Of a stretch of DNA of 64,000 nucleotides, positions 36,170 to 43,977 are shown piece by piece (position 1 is the stretch's first letter; each line of letters begins with the position of its first letter). The stretch comes from Tistrella mobilis (GTDB lineage: Bacteria; Pseudomonadota; Alphaproteobacteria; Tistrellales; Tistrellaceae): contig NZ_CP121017.1 of NCBI RefSeq assembly GCF_041468085.1, positions 1,281,501 through 1,345,500 on the forward strand, given 5' to 3'. The position numbers and the translations under genes are program-made. The notes under the pieces were generated by a model that was not told where the DNA came from, made no database searches, and saw nothing but the letters and a program-made list of their open reading frames with translations.

Positions 36170-36550
36170 ATGCTTCGCAGCCTCGCCTTGGGCATGATGG
36201 TCGCCCTTTCCCTTGCCGCATCCGGCCCGTATTCCGCGGCCCGGGCCGAAAGCTCCATCGCCGGCCGCTACACCTATACCGGCACCGACACCGACGGCAG
36301 CGCCTATGACGGCGCTGGCGAGGTGGTCGTGACCAAGGCCCCGTCGGGCGCCTACGAGATCGTCTATGACGGCGGCGCCTATACCGGTGTCGGCCAGGTC
36401 ACCGGTGACACCTTCTCCTTCGCCTCGATGGCCGAAGGCAAGAACAGCATCTCGATCGGCACTATCCGCCCCGACGGGTCGATCGTCACCCGCTGGTGGC
36501 GCTACAGGGACAACGGGTCCAAGGGCACCGAAACCTGGGTCCGGAAATGA
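36170..36550 (+). CDS. Small secreted hypothetical protein
   Basis: 126 residues. The signal peptide ends at SAARA/ES, giving a mature periplasmic protein of about 100 residues with repeating beta-strand patterns (GRYTYTGTDTDGSAYDGAGEV, GAYEIVYDGGAYTGVGQV). No Cys in the mature part and no family recognised; the pattern suggests a small beta-barrel or lipocalin-like fold. Convergent with the histidine kinase gene. Confidence 0.72.
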   Translation: MLRSLALGMMVALSLAASGPYSAARAESSIAGRYTYTGTDTDGSAYDGAGEVVVTKAPSGAYEIVYDGGAYTGVGQVTGDTFSFASMAEGKNSISIGTIRPDGSIVTRWWRYRDNGSKGTETWVRK

Positions 36551-36571
36551 CCACCGATCAGGGGGATGTGA

Positions 36572-37933
36572 TCAGACCGGCAGGTCGAGCACGACCCTGA
36601 GCCCGCCGAGCGGGCTGCCTTCCAGCCGGATATCGCCGCCATGGCCACGCATCACGTCGCGGGCAATGGCGAGGCCGAGGCCGACACCGGTGATGCCCGA
36701 GGCAAGGCCGGTTCCCGAGTCGACCGGGGGATCCGTGTCGTCCAGCCGCCGGAAGGGGCGGAAGGCCTCGACGCGCAGATCGGCCGGAATGCCCGGGCCG
36801 TCATCGTCGATCAACACCTGGATCGACTGGCGCCCGGGCAGGATGGTCACCTCCACCCGGTCGGCATGACGGATGGCGTTGTCGATCACATTGCCCAGGC
36901 AGCGGCGGAAGGCCTGGGTGCGGACCAGGACCATGGCGTGATCGGCGCCCTTCAGGTCGATCCGGGTCTCCGACAGGCCACGGGCGCGGAAAACCACCTG
37001 CTGTACCAGCTGGGCCAGATCGGCCAGAACTGCGGGCTCTTCGGCACCCTCGCCGCGGGCAAAGGCGAGATAGCCTTCGACCATCCGCGTCATCTCCTCA
37101 ACGTCGGCTTCAAGCTCGGCAACATCGGGCGACGGGGGCATCAGGGCCAGTTGCAGCTTCATGCGGGTGAGGGGGGTGCGCAGATCATGGCTGACCCCCG
37201 CCAGCATCTCGGTGCGCTGATTCACCTGCCGGTGGATGCGATCGCGCATGCGGATGAAGGCATGTGCAACCTGCCGGACCTCGGTCGCGCCCGAGGGCTT
37301 GAAACCGGCCAGATCATCGCGGCCCTTGCCCAGATTGTCGGCCGCCGTGGCCAGCCGGCGCAGGGATCGCATCTGGTTGCGCAGGAAGATCATCGCCACG
37401 ATCATCAGGGTCAGCGAAATGCCGATCAGCCACATGATGAAGATGTAGGTCGTGGCGCTGGTCACGCGCTTGCGGGGGACTTTGACCCCCAGAACCCCGT
37501 CCTGCAGCTGGACGTCGATGATCACCCAGTTCTCGTCCGACACCGCATCCAGCACGAAGGGTCGGTAGACCCGGCTGTCGAGCGCCGAGGTCATCATCCG
37601 CTCCAGCAGGGTGTTCACCGTCCGCCGGCCGGTATTGGGCAGGATTTCCCCCGGCCGGAAATCGAAGCGGATATCGGTATAGACCTGGATCAGCCGCAGC
37701 AGGCGATCGCGTTCCTCGCCCTCGGGATAGTTGCGCAGCACCTCCACCGTCAGCGCGATGTCGCCGGCCACCGCCAGTGTCATGTGCCGGGTGACATTGT
37801 CCCAGTGCCGATTGTAAAACAGATAGGTCGACAGGCCGAGCAGCACCACCAGCGGCGCCACGATCATCAGAAAGGACCGCCCGTAGAGAGAGCGGGGCAA
37901 TATGGTCCTCAGGATGCGGTCGACAGGGGTCAC
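36572..37933 (-). CDS. EnvZ-type sensor histidine kinase
   Basis: 453 residues. Two membrane helices (about 20-40 and 160-185) enclose a periplasmic sensor domain, then HAMP, an H-box (LAGVSHDLRTPLTRMKLQL), an N-box (RCLGNVIDNAIRHA) and the ATP-lid motifs DDDGPGIP and GVGLGLAIARDVMRGHGG. All catalytic residues are present. The GTG start at 37933 has GGAG 8 nt upstream. It follows the response-regulator gene by 19 nt and so should phosphorylate it. Confidence 0.92.
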   Translation of the reverse strand: MTPVDRILRTILPRSLYGRSFLMIVAPLVVLLGLSTYLFYNRHWDNVTRHMTLAVAGDIALTVEVLRNYPEGEERDRLLRLIQVYTDIRFDFRPGEILPNTGRRTVNTLLERMMTSALDSRVYRPFVLDAVSDENWVIIDVQLQDGVLGVKVPRKRVTSATTYIFIMWLIGISLTLMIVAMIFLRNQMRSLRRLATAADNLGKGRDDLAGFKPSGATEVRQVAHAFIRMRDRIHRQVNQRTEMLAGVSHDLRTPLTRMKLQLALMPPSPDVAELEADVEEMTRMVEGYLAFARGEGAEEPAVLADLAQLVQQVVFRARGLSETRIDLKGADHAMVLVRTQAFRRCLGNVIDNAIRHADRVEVTILPGRQSIQVLIDDDGPGIPADLRVEAFRPFRRLDDTDPPVDSGTGLASGITGVGLGLAIARDVMRGHGGDIRLEGSPLGGLRVVLDLPV

Positions 37934-37952
37934 GCAGGGTCTCCGGGGCGGA

Positions 37953-38759
37953 TCAGCCGTCGGTGCGCAGCGCATAGCCGGCGCCGCGCAGGGTGTGGAT
38001 ATGGCGCGGATTGCGCGGGTCGTCTTCGATCTTGCGGCGCAGCCGGACGATCTGCACGTCCACCGCCCGGTCGCCGCCGCGGATCTGCGCCCGATCGGCC
38101 AGTTCATCGCGGCTGATCGGGCGGTTGGGGGCGGCCGCAAGCACGCCCAGAAGGGTGGCCTCGCCCTGGGTCAGATGCACGATCTCTCCATTGCGGCGCA
38201 GTTCCTGGCGGCCCAGATCGAAAGTCCAGGGGCCGAAGCGCAGCGTCACCCCCTGAAGCCCGCCGGCGAAGGCCGGTGCCGCCGCGGCCGCGCGTGGTAC
38301 CGAACGCCGGAGGATCGATTTCACCCGGGCCAGCAGCTCGCGCGGCTCGAAGGGCTTGGTCAGATAGTCGTCGGCCCCGGTCTCCAGCCCGGCGATCCGG
38401 TCTTCCGCCCCGTCCATGGCGGTCAGCAGCAGGATCGGCAGGTCGCCGTCGCGGCGCAACGCCTGGGTGAGGTCCAGCCCGCTTTCGCCCGGCATCATCA
38501 CGTCGAGCACCAGCAGATCGACCGTGAGCATGGCAAGCTTGGCCCGCGCCTCGGCGGCGTCATGGGCGGTTGAGACCATGAAGCCGCTCTCCCGCAGCAA
38601 CCGGGCGATGAGCCCACACAGCCGGCGGTCATCATCCACCACCAGGATATGGGGGGCATCGGGGTCGGGTGGCGTGGCCACGCCCTGCGCCGGCTGCATG
38701 GCAGACGATCCGGCGCCGCAGACCTCCGGCAGCTTGTCCTGACTGTTCTGTCCGCTCAT
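37953..38759 (-). CDS. OmpR-family response regulator
   Basis: 268 residues. The receiver domain has the acidic pocket (HILVVDDDRRL), the phospho-Asp in LLVLDVMMPG and the Lys in LTKPFEP. A winged-helix DNA-binding domain follows (RELRRNGEIVHLTQGEATLLGVL, then VDVQIVRLRRKIEDDPRNPRHIHTLRGAGYAL). The first 35 residues are a nonconserved extension. Its start overlaps the MarR stop (ATGA). The partner kinase follows. Confidence 0.95.
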   Translation of the reverse strand: MSGQNSQDKLPEVCGAGSSAMQPAQGVATPPDPDAPHILVVDDDRRLCGLIARLLRESGFMVSTAHDAAEARAKLAMLTVDLLVLDVMMPGESGLDLTQALRRDGDLPILLLTAMDGAEDRIAGLETGADDYLTKPFEPRELLARVKSILRRSVPRAAAAAPAFAGGLQGVTLRFGPWTFDLGRQELRRNGEIVHLTQGEATLLGVLAAAPNRPISRDELADRAQIRGGDRAVDVQIVRLRRKIEDDPRNPRHIHTLRGAGYALRTDG

Positions 38760-39250
38760 GGACGGTTGAACCCGTCGCGCTCGGGATCGTCCATCACGCC
38801 CAGCATCACCTTGCGAAACCCTTCGACCGCTTCGGCCCCGGCCTCACGATAGGCACGGGCCATACGCTTGCGCTGATTTCCCGAGAGTTCGCGTTCCAGC
38901 GCCTTGCCGGTCTCGGTCAGATACAAAAGTCTCTGCCGACGATCGCGGAGGCCGGATTGCTGATCGATCAGTCCCTGATCGATCAGCTGTTTCAGAACCC
39001 GGCTCAGAGATTGCTTGGTGATGCGCAGGATCCGCAACAATTCTGTAATGGTCGTCCCGGGATTGCGACCCACGAAGTAGATCGCCCGGTGATGCGCGCG
39101 GCCCAGGCCATGCTTTTCCAGGATGCGATCCGGCTCGGCGGTGAAGTCGCGATAGCCGTAGAACAGCAGTTCGATGCCCTGGTTCAGCTCCTCCTCGCGG
39201 AGGAAGAGCGGATTCGGATTAGCGTTCGGATTGGACATTACGGCAGCCAT
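38756..39250 (-). CDS. MarR-family transcriptional regulator
   Basis: 164 residues. The winged helix-turn-helix is clear (TTITELLRILRITKQSLSRVLKQLIDQGLI, then the wing DRRQRLLYLTETG). It is the first gene of the MarR-OmpR-EnvZ operon, with ATGA coupling to the regulator gene. No strong ribosome site is seen before either possible start (39250 or 39238). It is divergent from ilvE. Confidence 0.9.
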   Translation of the reverse strand: MAAVMSNPNANPNPLFLREEELNQGIELLFYGYRDFTAEPDRILEKHGLGRAHHRAIYFVGRNPGTTITELLRILRITKQSLSRVLKQLIDQGLIDQQSGLRDRRQRLLYLTETGKALERELSGNQRKRMARAYREAGAEAVEGFRKVMLGVMDDPERDGFNRP

Positions 39251-39251
39251 G

Positions 39252-39280
39252 TTGACATAGTTGGAACGGAATGTTACTCA
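39252..39280 (+). promoter_or_regulatory. ilvE: Promoter candidate for ilvE
   Basis: A perfect TTGACA -35 box, 17 nt, then the poor TACTCA, 44 nt before the ilvE ATG. The -35 lies immediately beyond the divergent marR start, so MarR binding here could affect both. Confidence 0.35.
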
Positions 39281-39323
39281 TCCCATCCAGTTTTTGTTCG
39301 CAAATTAGCCAAGGCGCGCGACA

Positions 39324-40229
39324 ATGGCACTCATCCCCTTCGACGACCGCGACGGCTGGGTCTGGTTCGACGGCAAGCTCACCCCGTGGCGCGAGGCACG
39401 CATCCACGTGCTCAACCACGGCCTTCACTATGCGAGCTGCGTGTTTGAAGGCCAGAGGGCGTATGACGGTGTGGTTTTCAAGCTCAACGAGCATTCTGAG
39501 CGGCTTGCCCGTTCGGCACAACTGCTCGGCTTCGAACTGCCCTATACGCCAGCCGAAGTGAATGCCGCAACCGCGGAACTTCTGGCAGCGAACGGCCTCT
39601 CGGATGCCTATGTCCGCCCGGTGGCGTGGCTGGGCAGCGAGCAGATGGGCGTCTATACCCGCGGCTCGAAGGTCCATATGGCCATCGCCTGCTGGGAATG
39701 GCCGTCCTACTTCTCTCCCGAAGAGAAGCTGAAGGGCATCCGGCTGGAGATCTCGCGCTGGAAGCGCCCGGCGCCCGACACGGCGCCGACCGAGAGCAAG
39801 GCCGCCGGCCTCTACATGATCTGCACCATGAGCCGCCGCGAGGCGGATGGTCGCGGCTTCGACGACGCGCTGATGCTCGACTATCGCGGCTATGTCGCCG
39901 AGGCGACCGGTGCGAACATCTTCTTCGGCCGCGGCAAGGAACTGCACACTCCGACCCCGGACTGCTTCCTGGACGGCATCACCCGCCGCACGGTGATGGG
40001 CCTGGCGCGCGAGGCGGGCTACACCATCGTCGAGCGCCATATCCGTCCGGAAGAGATGGCAGAGTTCGACGAGTGCTTCCTCACCGGTTCGGCCGCTGAA
40101 GTCACCCCGGTCCGGCAGATCGGCGACTACAACTTCAAGCCGGCCGAGGCCTGCTCGACCCTGCTGCACGCCTATTCCGACCTGGTGCGTGCCGAGGGCC
40201 GTGCGGCCCGCGCCGCAGCGGCGGAGTGA
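39324..40229 (+). CDS. ilvE: Branched-chain amino acid aminotransferase
   Basis: 301 residues, fold type IV PLP enzyme. N-terminal WVWFDGKLTPWREARIHVLNHGLHYASCVFEG is typical, the PLP lysine is in APTESKAAGLYMICTM (about 158), and EATGANIFFG and FDECFLTGSAAEVTPV are the cofactor-phosphate segments. It transaminates Leu, Ile and Val with 2-oxoglutarate. A strong terminator follows. Confidence 0.94.
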   Translation: MALIPFDDRDGWVWFDGKLTPWREARIHVLNHGLHYASCVFEGQRAYDGVVFKLNEHSERLARSAQLLGFELPYTPAEVNAATAELLAANGLSDAYVRPVAWLGSEQMGVYTRGSKVHMAIACWEWPSYFSPEEKLKGIRLEISRWKRPAPDTAPTESKAAGLYMICTMSRREADGRGFDDALMLDYRGYVAEATGANIFFGRGKELHTPTPDCFLDGITRRTVMGLAREAGYTIVERHIRPEEMAEFDECFLTGSAAEVTPVRQIGDYNFKPAEACSTLLHAYSDLVRAEGRAARAAAAE

Positions 40230-40292
40230 TCGTTCTCCGGTCCTGTCCTCCCCCGCCTGACGGCACCGCCTGACGGAACCGCGCCTGAAACG

Positions 40293-40336
40293 ACGAAGCG
40301 CGCCCGCCCCGGGGAACCGGAGCGGGCGCGCTTCGT
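40293..40336. terminator. Terminator between ilvE and the sensor operon
   Basis: Perfect 15-bp stem ACGAAGCGCGCCCGC/GCGGGCGCGCTTCGT with a 14-nt loop, then TTGTATGG. Because the genes converge here, it may serve both directions. Confidence 0.75.
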
Positions 40337-40377
40337 TGTATGGAAGGTCGGTCGATCAGGGAGGTCGTGGCCGGCGA

Positions 40378-40779
40378 TCAGCGTGGCGCGGAAGCGGCGC
40401 GGCGCCAGCCTTCAACCACCAGTTCCGAGGTGAGGTCCTGCATCTCGCGATCGCGGGCGGCGACGCGGGCAAGGGCGTCTTCCAAGGCCTCGGGGCTCGC
40501 CATCGGGGTGGCGCGGATCACGGCCTTCAGCTCGCCGCGCGCATCCTTGAGGGCCATGAGCCGCTGCCGAAGCTCGGGCCTGCGGGCCTCGAAGGCCGTC
40601 TTCACGGCATCGCGCTGCGGCTCGGGCATGTCGTGGAGCAGGCGATGGATGCCGCGGTCGTGTCCGCCGGGCCGCATCAGCACGCCCGACAGGAAGATGC
40701 CGGCCACGAACAGGTTCAGCGCCAGGCTGGCGATCAACGCGCTCACCACCCAGCGGGCCCGGCGTCCGGTCAACGTCAT
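40378..40779 (-). CDS. CnrX/Spy-like periplasmic metal-sensor protein
   Basis: 133 residues. One N-terminal membrane anchor (WVVSALIASLALNLFVAGIFL) precedes an all-helical periplasmic domain with the LTxxQ-like pattern (HDMPEPQRDAVKTAFEARRPELRQRLMALKDARGELKAV). This matches periplasmic heavy-metal sensors (CnrX, Spy/CpxP fold). As the last gene of the sigma/anti-sigma operon it probably senses metal or envelope stress. The start overlaps the anti-sigma stop (ATGA). Confidence 0.8.
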   Translation of the reverse strand: MTLTGRRARWVVSALIASLALNLFVAGIFLSGVLMRPGGHDRGIHRLLHDMPEPQRDAVKTAFEARRPELRQRLMALKDARGELKAVIRATPMASPEALEDALARVAARDREMQDLTSELVVEGWRRAASAPR

Positions 40780-41339
40780 GGCGCCTCCTCCAGGCTGCCC
40801 TGTTCGCCATAGAGCACGGCGGCAAGATCGATGTCGGCGCCGTCCAGCGCCAGCGCCGGGGCCGCGACCCAGCCATTGCCGCCGATCAGCAGCCCCATCA
40901 CCAGGGCCGCCGCGGCGACGGCACCGCCCAGCCGGGCGACGAAGGCGGGGCTGTGCCCGCTGCCCCGGGAGGCGCGCGATGCGGCCGGGCGCGTGGCTCC
41001 GAGGGGCGTCGCGATCTTCGGCGGCTGCGGCTGAGATGTCGGCGCGCCCCGGCCGCCTTCGATTACGGTGATCTGGGGCCGGGCGGCCGGGATCGCCTTC
41101 AGCCGGTCGAGAAATGCGGTATCGCGGGCTGTCGCATCACGCCCGGCACCGCCGCCTCCGCTGCCCGGTGCGGCGGCGCGGATCAGGCTGTCCAGCCGGC
41201 GGGCCTCGTCCAGCACCGCGCGGGCGGCCGGCTCGGTCGCCAGCAGCACCAGGGCGTCGTCGCGGGCGGTTTCGGGCCAGCGCGCCGGATCGCCGCCATG
41301 GGCGTCCAGCAACGCCCGGAAGCCGTCGATATCCATCAC
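40776..41339 (-). CDS. Probable membrane anti-sigma factor
   Basis: 187 residues. The N-terminal 60 residues are cytoplasmic and helical (FRALLDAHGGDPARWPETARDDAL), a disordered Pro/Ala-rich linker follows, then one membrane helix (LGGAVAAAALVMGLLIGG) and a short periplasmic tail. The layout fits an anti-sigma factor that holds the ECF sigma encoded upstream, with which its start overlaps by 4 nt. No zinc motif is seen. The role is inferred mostly from operon position. Confidence 0.75.
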   Translation of the reverse strand: MMDIDGFRALLDAHGGDPARWPETARDDALVLLATEPAARAVLDEARRLDSLIRAAAPGSGGGGAGRDATARDTAFLDRLKAIPAARPQITVIEGGRGAPTSQPQPPKIATPLGATRPAASRASRGSGHSPAFVARLGGAVAAAALVMGLLIGGNGWVAAPALALDGADIDLAAVLYGEQGSLEEAP

Positions 41340-41938
41340 GCGCCTCCCTCGTCTTCCTCGTCCATCAGGGGTCTGAGCCCGGTGCGCAGGCTGCGCCGGG
41401 CCCTGACCAGAAGCTGTTCCATCGCACCGGCGCTGACCCCCATCGCCTCCGCGGCCTCCGCGCCGCTCAACCCGGCGTCGTAAACCAGGGCAATCGCCAT
41501 GCGCTGGCGTTCGGGCAGGGTTTCGATCGCATCGGTCACCTGGCGGAGCACCCGGTCCCGCTCCAGGCGCTCCAGCGCGCCGGGGGCAGGGTCGGGCGGG
41601 TCGATGGCATCGGTGAGTTCACCCATGCGCGGCCGGCGCAACTGGTCCAGGCAGCGATTGGCCACCGCCCGCCAGAGCCAGGTACCGAAGCGCGCGCCGC
41701 CCGGTCGCCACCGCGCCGCCGCCCCCGCCCAGAGGCGGGTGAAGACATCCTGAACGGCATCTTCGGCGTCGGCACGGCTGCCGAGCATGCGGGTCGCCAC
41801 GGCGAGCGCACGCTCGCCATGGCGGTCCACCAGCCGCCCGAAAGCGGCGGCATCACCCGCGGCCACGCGGGCCAGCAGGAGGTCATCCTCGTCATGTGGC
41901 CGCCCGGCGGCCCCGGTATCCGACGAGGATGCGACCAT
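41336..41938 (-). CDS. ECF-family RNA polymerase sigma factor
   Basis: 200 residues. Region 2 (DAEDAVQDVFTRLWAG, then GTWLWRAVANRCLDQLRRPR) and region 4 (ERQRMAIALVYDAGLSGAEAAEAMGVSAGAMEQLLVRARRSL) are complete. It should direct the envelope- or metal-response genes of this operon. I use the ATG at 41938; a GTG at 41944 overlaps the EF-hand gene stop and is an alternative. The ATGA overlap with the anti-sigma gene suggests balanced production. Confidence 0.93.
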   Translation of the reverse strand: MVASSSDTGAAGRPHDEDDLLLARVAAGDAAAFGRLVDRHGERALAVATRMLGSRADAEDAVQDVFTRLWAGAAARWRPGGARFGTWLWRAVANRCLDQLRRPRMGELTDAIDPPDPAPGALERLERDRVLRQVTDAIETLPERQRMAIALVYDAGLSGAEAAEAMGVSAGAMEQLLVRARRSLRTGLRPLMDEEDEGGA

Positions 41939-41940
41939 GA

Positions 41941-42447
41941 TCACCCGCCGGTCTTCGGCGCATCGGCCGGCTTGTCGGCGGCCGGGCCGTTATTGCGCAT
42001 GTAGTCGCGCATCCGCTCGCGGGCGGTTTCGCGTTCCGCCTTGGTGATCTGGCCGTCGCCATCGGCATCCAGGCGGGCAAACATCTTGTCGGCGCCGGCC
42101 ATGAATTCATCGCGCGAGATGACGCCGTCGCCATTGGTGTCGGCCATGCGCGCCATATGGTCGCCGCGCGGGCCCTTGTGGCCCCAGCCGGGCATGCCGT
42201 CGCCGGCCTTGCCGTCGTGCATCATCGCGCGCCCGGCCTTCATCTCGTCGCGGCTGACGCGGCCGTCCTGGTTGGTGTCGAGCTTCTGGAAGCGTTCGGC
42301 GGTGCGCGCCTGCATCTGTTCCAGCGTCATGCCGTCGGCGTTCGGGCCCTGATTACCGGGCCCGGCAGCGATGGCGAGGCCAGGCAGTGCCAGAAGAGTG
42401 GCGAAGCCGGCGGCGAGGGCAGTCCTGCGGAAGCTGTTGCGGGTCAT
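41941..42447 (-). CDS. Secreted EF-hand calcium-binding protein
   Basis: 168 residues. The signal peptide ends near LAIAAGPG. Three EF-hand loops are visible: DTNQDGRVSRDE, DTNGDGVISRDE and DADGDGQITKAE, each with the acidic ligands at positions 1, 3, 5 and 12. Between loops 1 and 2 is a His/Gly/Met-rich stretch (MMHDGKAGDGMPGWGHKG) that may bind other metals. AGGAGA lies about 8 nt before the ATG. It leads the operon and may be part of the signal input to the sigma system. Confidence 0.88.
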   Translation of the reverse strand: MTRNSFRRTALAAGFATLLALPGLAIAAGPGNQGPNADGMTLEQMQARTAERFQKLDTNQDGRVSRDEMKAGRAMMHDGKAGDGMPGWGHKGPRGDHMARMADTNGDGVISRDEFMAGADKMFARLDADGDGQITKAERETARERMRDYMRNNGPAADKPADAPKTGG

Positions 42448-42577
42448 GGATCGGGTCTCCTTGGGAGCCACCATGGATGGTGGGGGGAGCATAAGAGAGC
42501 GGCGGTTCGAACCGTTGGAAGAACCGGGCGTCGTCCTGCCCCGTTCCTGCAGCTTTCACGCGCGCGCCGCCGCTTCC

Positions 42578-43336
42578 CTACGCGGCTCCCCGTTTTCCGC
42601 CCGAAGGCGTCTGCCATCTGAGGGCGGCGTCGTCGTCGCTCGACTTCGCGGCCACCCATCGTTCCCCATCCGGTGTTTCTTCCAGTTTCCAGAACGGCGC
42701 CCGGGTCTTCAACCAGTCGATCAGAAAGGCGCAGGCATCGAAGGCGGCCGCCCGATGGGCGGAAGCCGCGATCACCAGCACGATCCGTTCCCCCGGCATC
42801 AACCGGCCGACGCGGTGGATGATGCGGATGGCCTGAAGCGGCCAGCGCTCGGCGGCCTCCCGCGCGATGCGGTCGATCTCGCGCTCGGTCATGCCGGGAT
42901 AGTGCTCCAGGGTCATGGCCGCCACCTCGTCGGCGCCGTCCCGGCCGCGCACCTGGCCCACGAACAGCGCGACGCCGCCCGTGGCGTGGCCGTCCGCGGC
43001 CGCGGCATATTCGGCGCCGACATCGAAATCCGCCGTCTGGACCCGGATATCGATCGTGCAGCCAGGGGCCTCCGCCCCCGATCCGCCGGTCACCGGCGGG
43101 AAAATCGCGATCTCGTCGCCGTCATGCACCGCGGCATCTGGGCCGGCATAATCCTGGTTCACCGCCACCCGCACCGCCGACCGGTCGGCGAGCGCCTGGG
43201 CATGGGCGGGGCTTACCCCCGCCAGGTGGTCCAGCAGGGCGCCCACGGTCGACAGAGCCGGCGTCCAGACGATCTCTTCCTCGCCGCGACCGATCCGGGC
43301 GCGCATCCAGGCGAAATAAAGGATCTGCAGGGGCAT
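42578..43336 (-). CDS. Fused molybdopterin synthase MoaD-MoaE (MoaX-like)
   Basis: 252 residues. Residues 1-86 are a MoaD ubiquitin-like domain (MPLQILYFAWMRARIGRGEE...AIFPPVTGG) that ends in the Gly-Gly pair that carries sulfur. The frame then runs on through SGAEAPG into a full MoaE domain (GGVALFVGQVRG, LEHYPGM, IHRVGRLMPGE, FKLEET-like WKLEE). Molybdopterin synthase converts cPMP to molybdopterin. In separate MoaD the Gly-Gly is the free C-terminus, so the fusion should need cleavage after it, as known for mycobacterial MoaX. The neighbourhood uvrC-pgsA is where separate moaD and moaE usually lie. Confidence 0.88.
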   Translation of the reverse strand: MPLQILYFAWMRARIGRGEEEIVWTPALSTVGALLDHLAGVSPAHAQALADRSAVRVAVNQDYAGPDAAVHDGDEIAIFPPVTGGSGAEAPGCTIDIRVQTADFDVGAEYAAAADGHATGGVALFVGQVRGRDGADEVAAMTLEHYPGMTEREIDRIAREAAERWPLQAIRIIHRVGRLMPGERIVLVIAASAHRAAAFDACAFLIDWLKTRAPFWKLEETPDGERWVAAKSSDDDAALRWQTPSGGKRGAA

Positions 43337-43350
43337 GGGGAGCGTCTCCG

Positions 43351-43902
43351 TCAGCGTCGGTCGGCGGCAAGAAGATGGCGCATGCCGCCCTGCATATAGC
43401 TCCAGCCGGTCACCACCGTCAGCGCCGCCGCAAGCCAGAGCAGGATCTCGCCCGCCCACCAGGCCCAGGCACCCAGCGCCGGCAGCAGCAGCAGGGTGGC
43501 GATCGCGACCATCTGCACCGTGGTCTTCCACTTGGCGAGTTTCGAGACCGGCACCGAGACGCGGTCGCTGGCCAGATGTTCCCGCAGCCCGGAAATCAGG
43601 ATCTCGCGGCAGAGGATGATCAGCGCGGGCAGGGGATGGGCGCGGCCGTCGGCAACCAGCATCAGCAGGGCAGCGGTGACCAGCAGCTTGTCGGCGATCG
43701 GGTCCAGGAACCGGCCGACCGCCGAGACCACGCCCCAGCGCCGCGCCAGCCAGCCGTCGAACCAGTCGGTGACGGACGCCGCGGCGAACAGGCCGAAGGT
43801 GACCCAGGCGCCGGCCACCGGATCGAGCGTGAACCCCGCGATGAAGAACGGGATCACCACGATCCGCGACAGGGTGAGGAGATTGGGCAGGCTCTGGCGC
43901 AT
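43351..43902 (-). CDS. pgsA: CDP-diacylglycerol-glycerol-3-phosphate phosphatidyltransferase
   Basis: 183 residues with about five membrane helices. The CDP-alcohol transferase motif D-x2-DG-x2-AR-x8-G-x3-D-x3-D is complete (DWFDGWLARRWGVVSAVGRF then LDPIADK). It makes phosphatidylglycerol phosphate, the first step toward phosphatidylglycerol and cardiolipin. It lies between uvrC and the moaDE fusion on the same strand, probably one operon. Confidence 0.94.
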   Translation of the reverse strand: MRQSLPNLLTLSRIVVIPFFIAGFTLDPVAGAWVTFGLFAAASVTDWFDGWLARRWGVVSAVGRFLDPIADKLLVTAALLMLVADGRAHPLPALIILCREILISGLREHLASDRVSVPVSKLAKWKTTVQMVAIATLLLLPALGAWAWWAGEILLWLAAALTVVTGWSYMQGGMRHLLAADRR

Positions 43903-43977
43903 GGGATCCGTCGCGATTGGGGTCGCGGGACAGTCTACAGGAAGCGGGCCGTTTCCGTCAGCCTTCGGGGGAGATCA

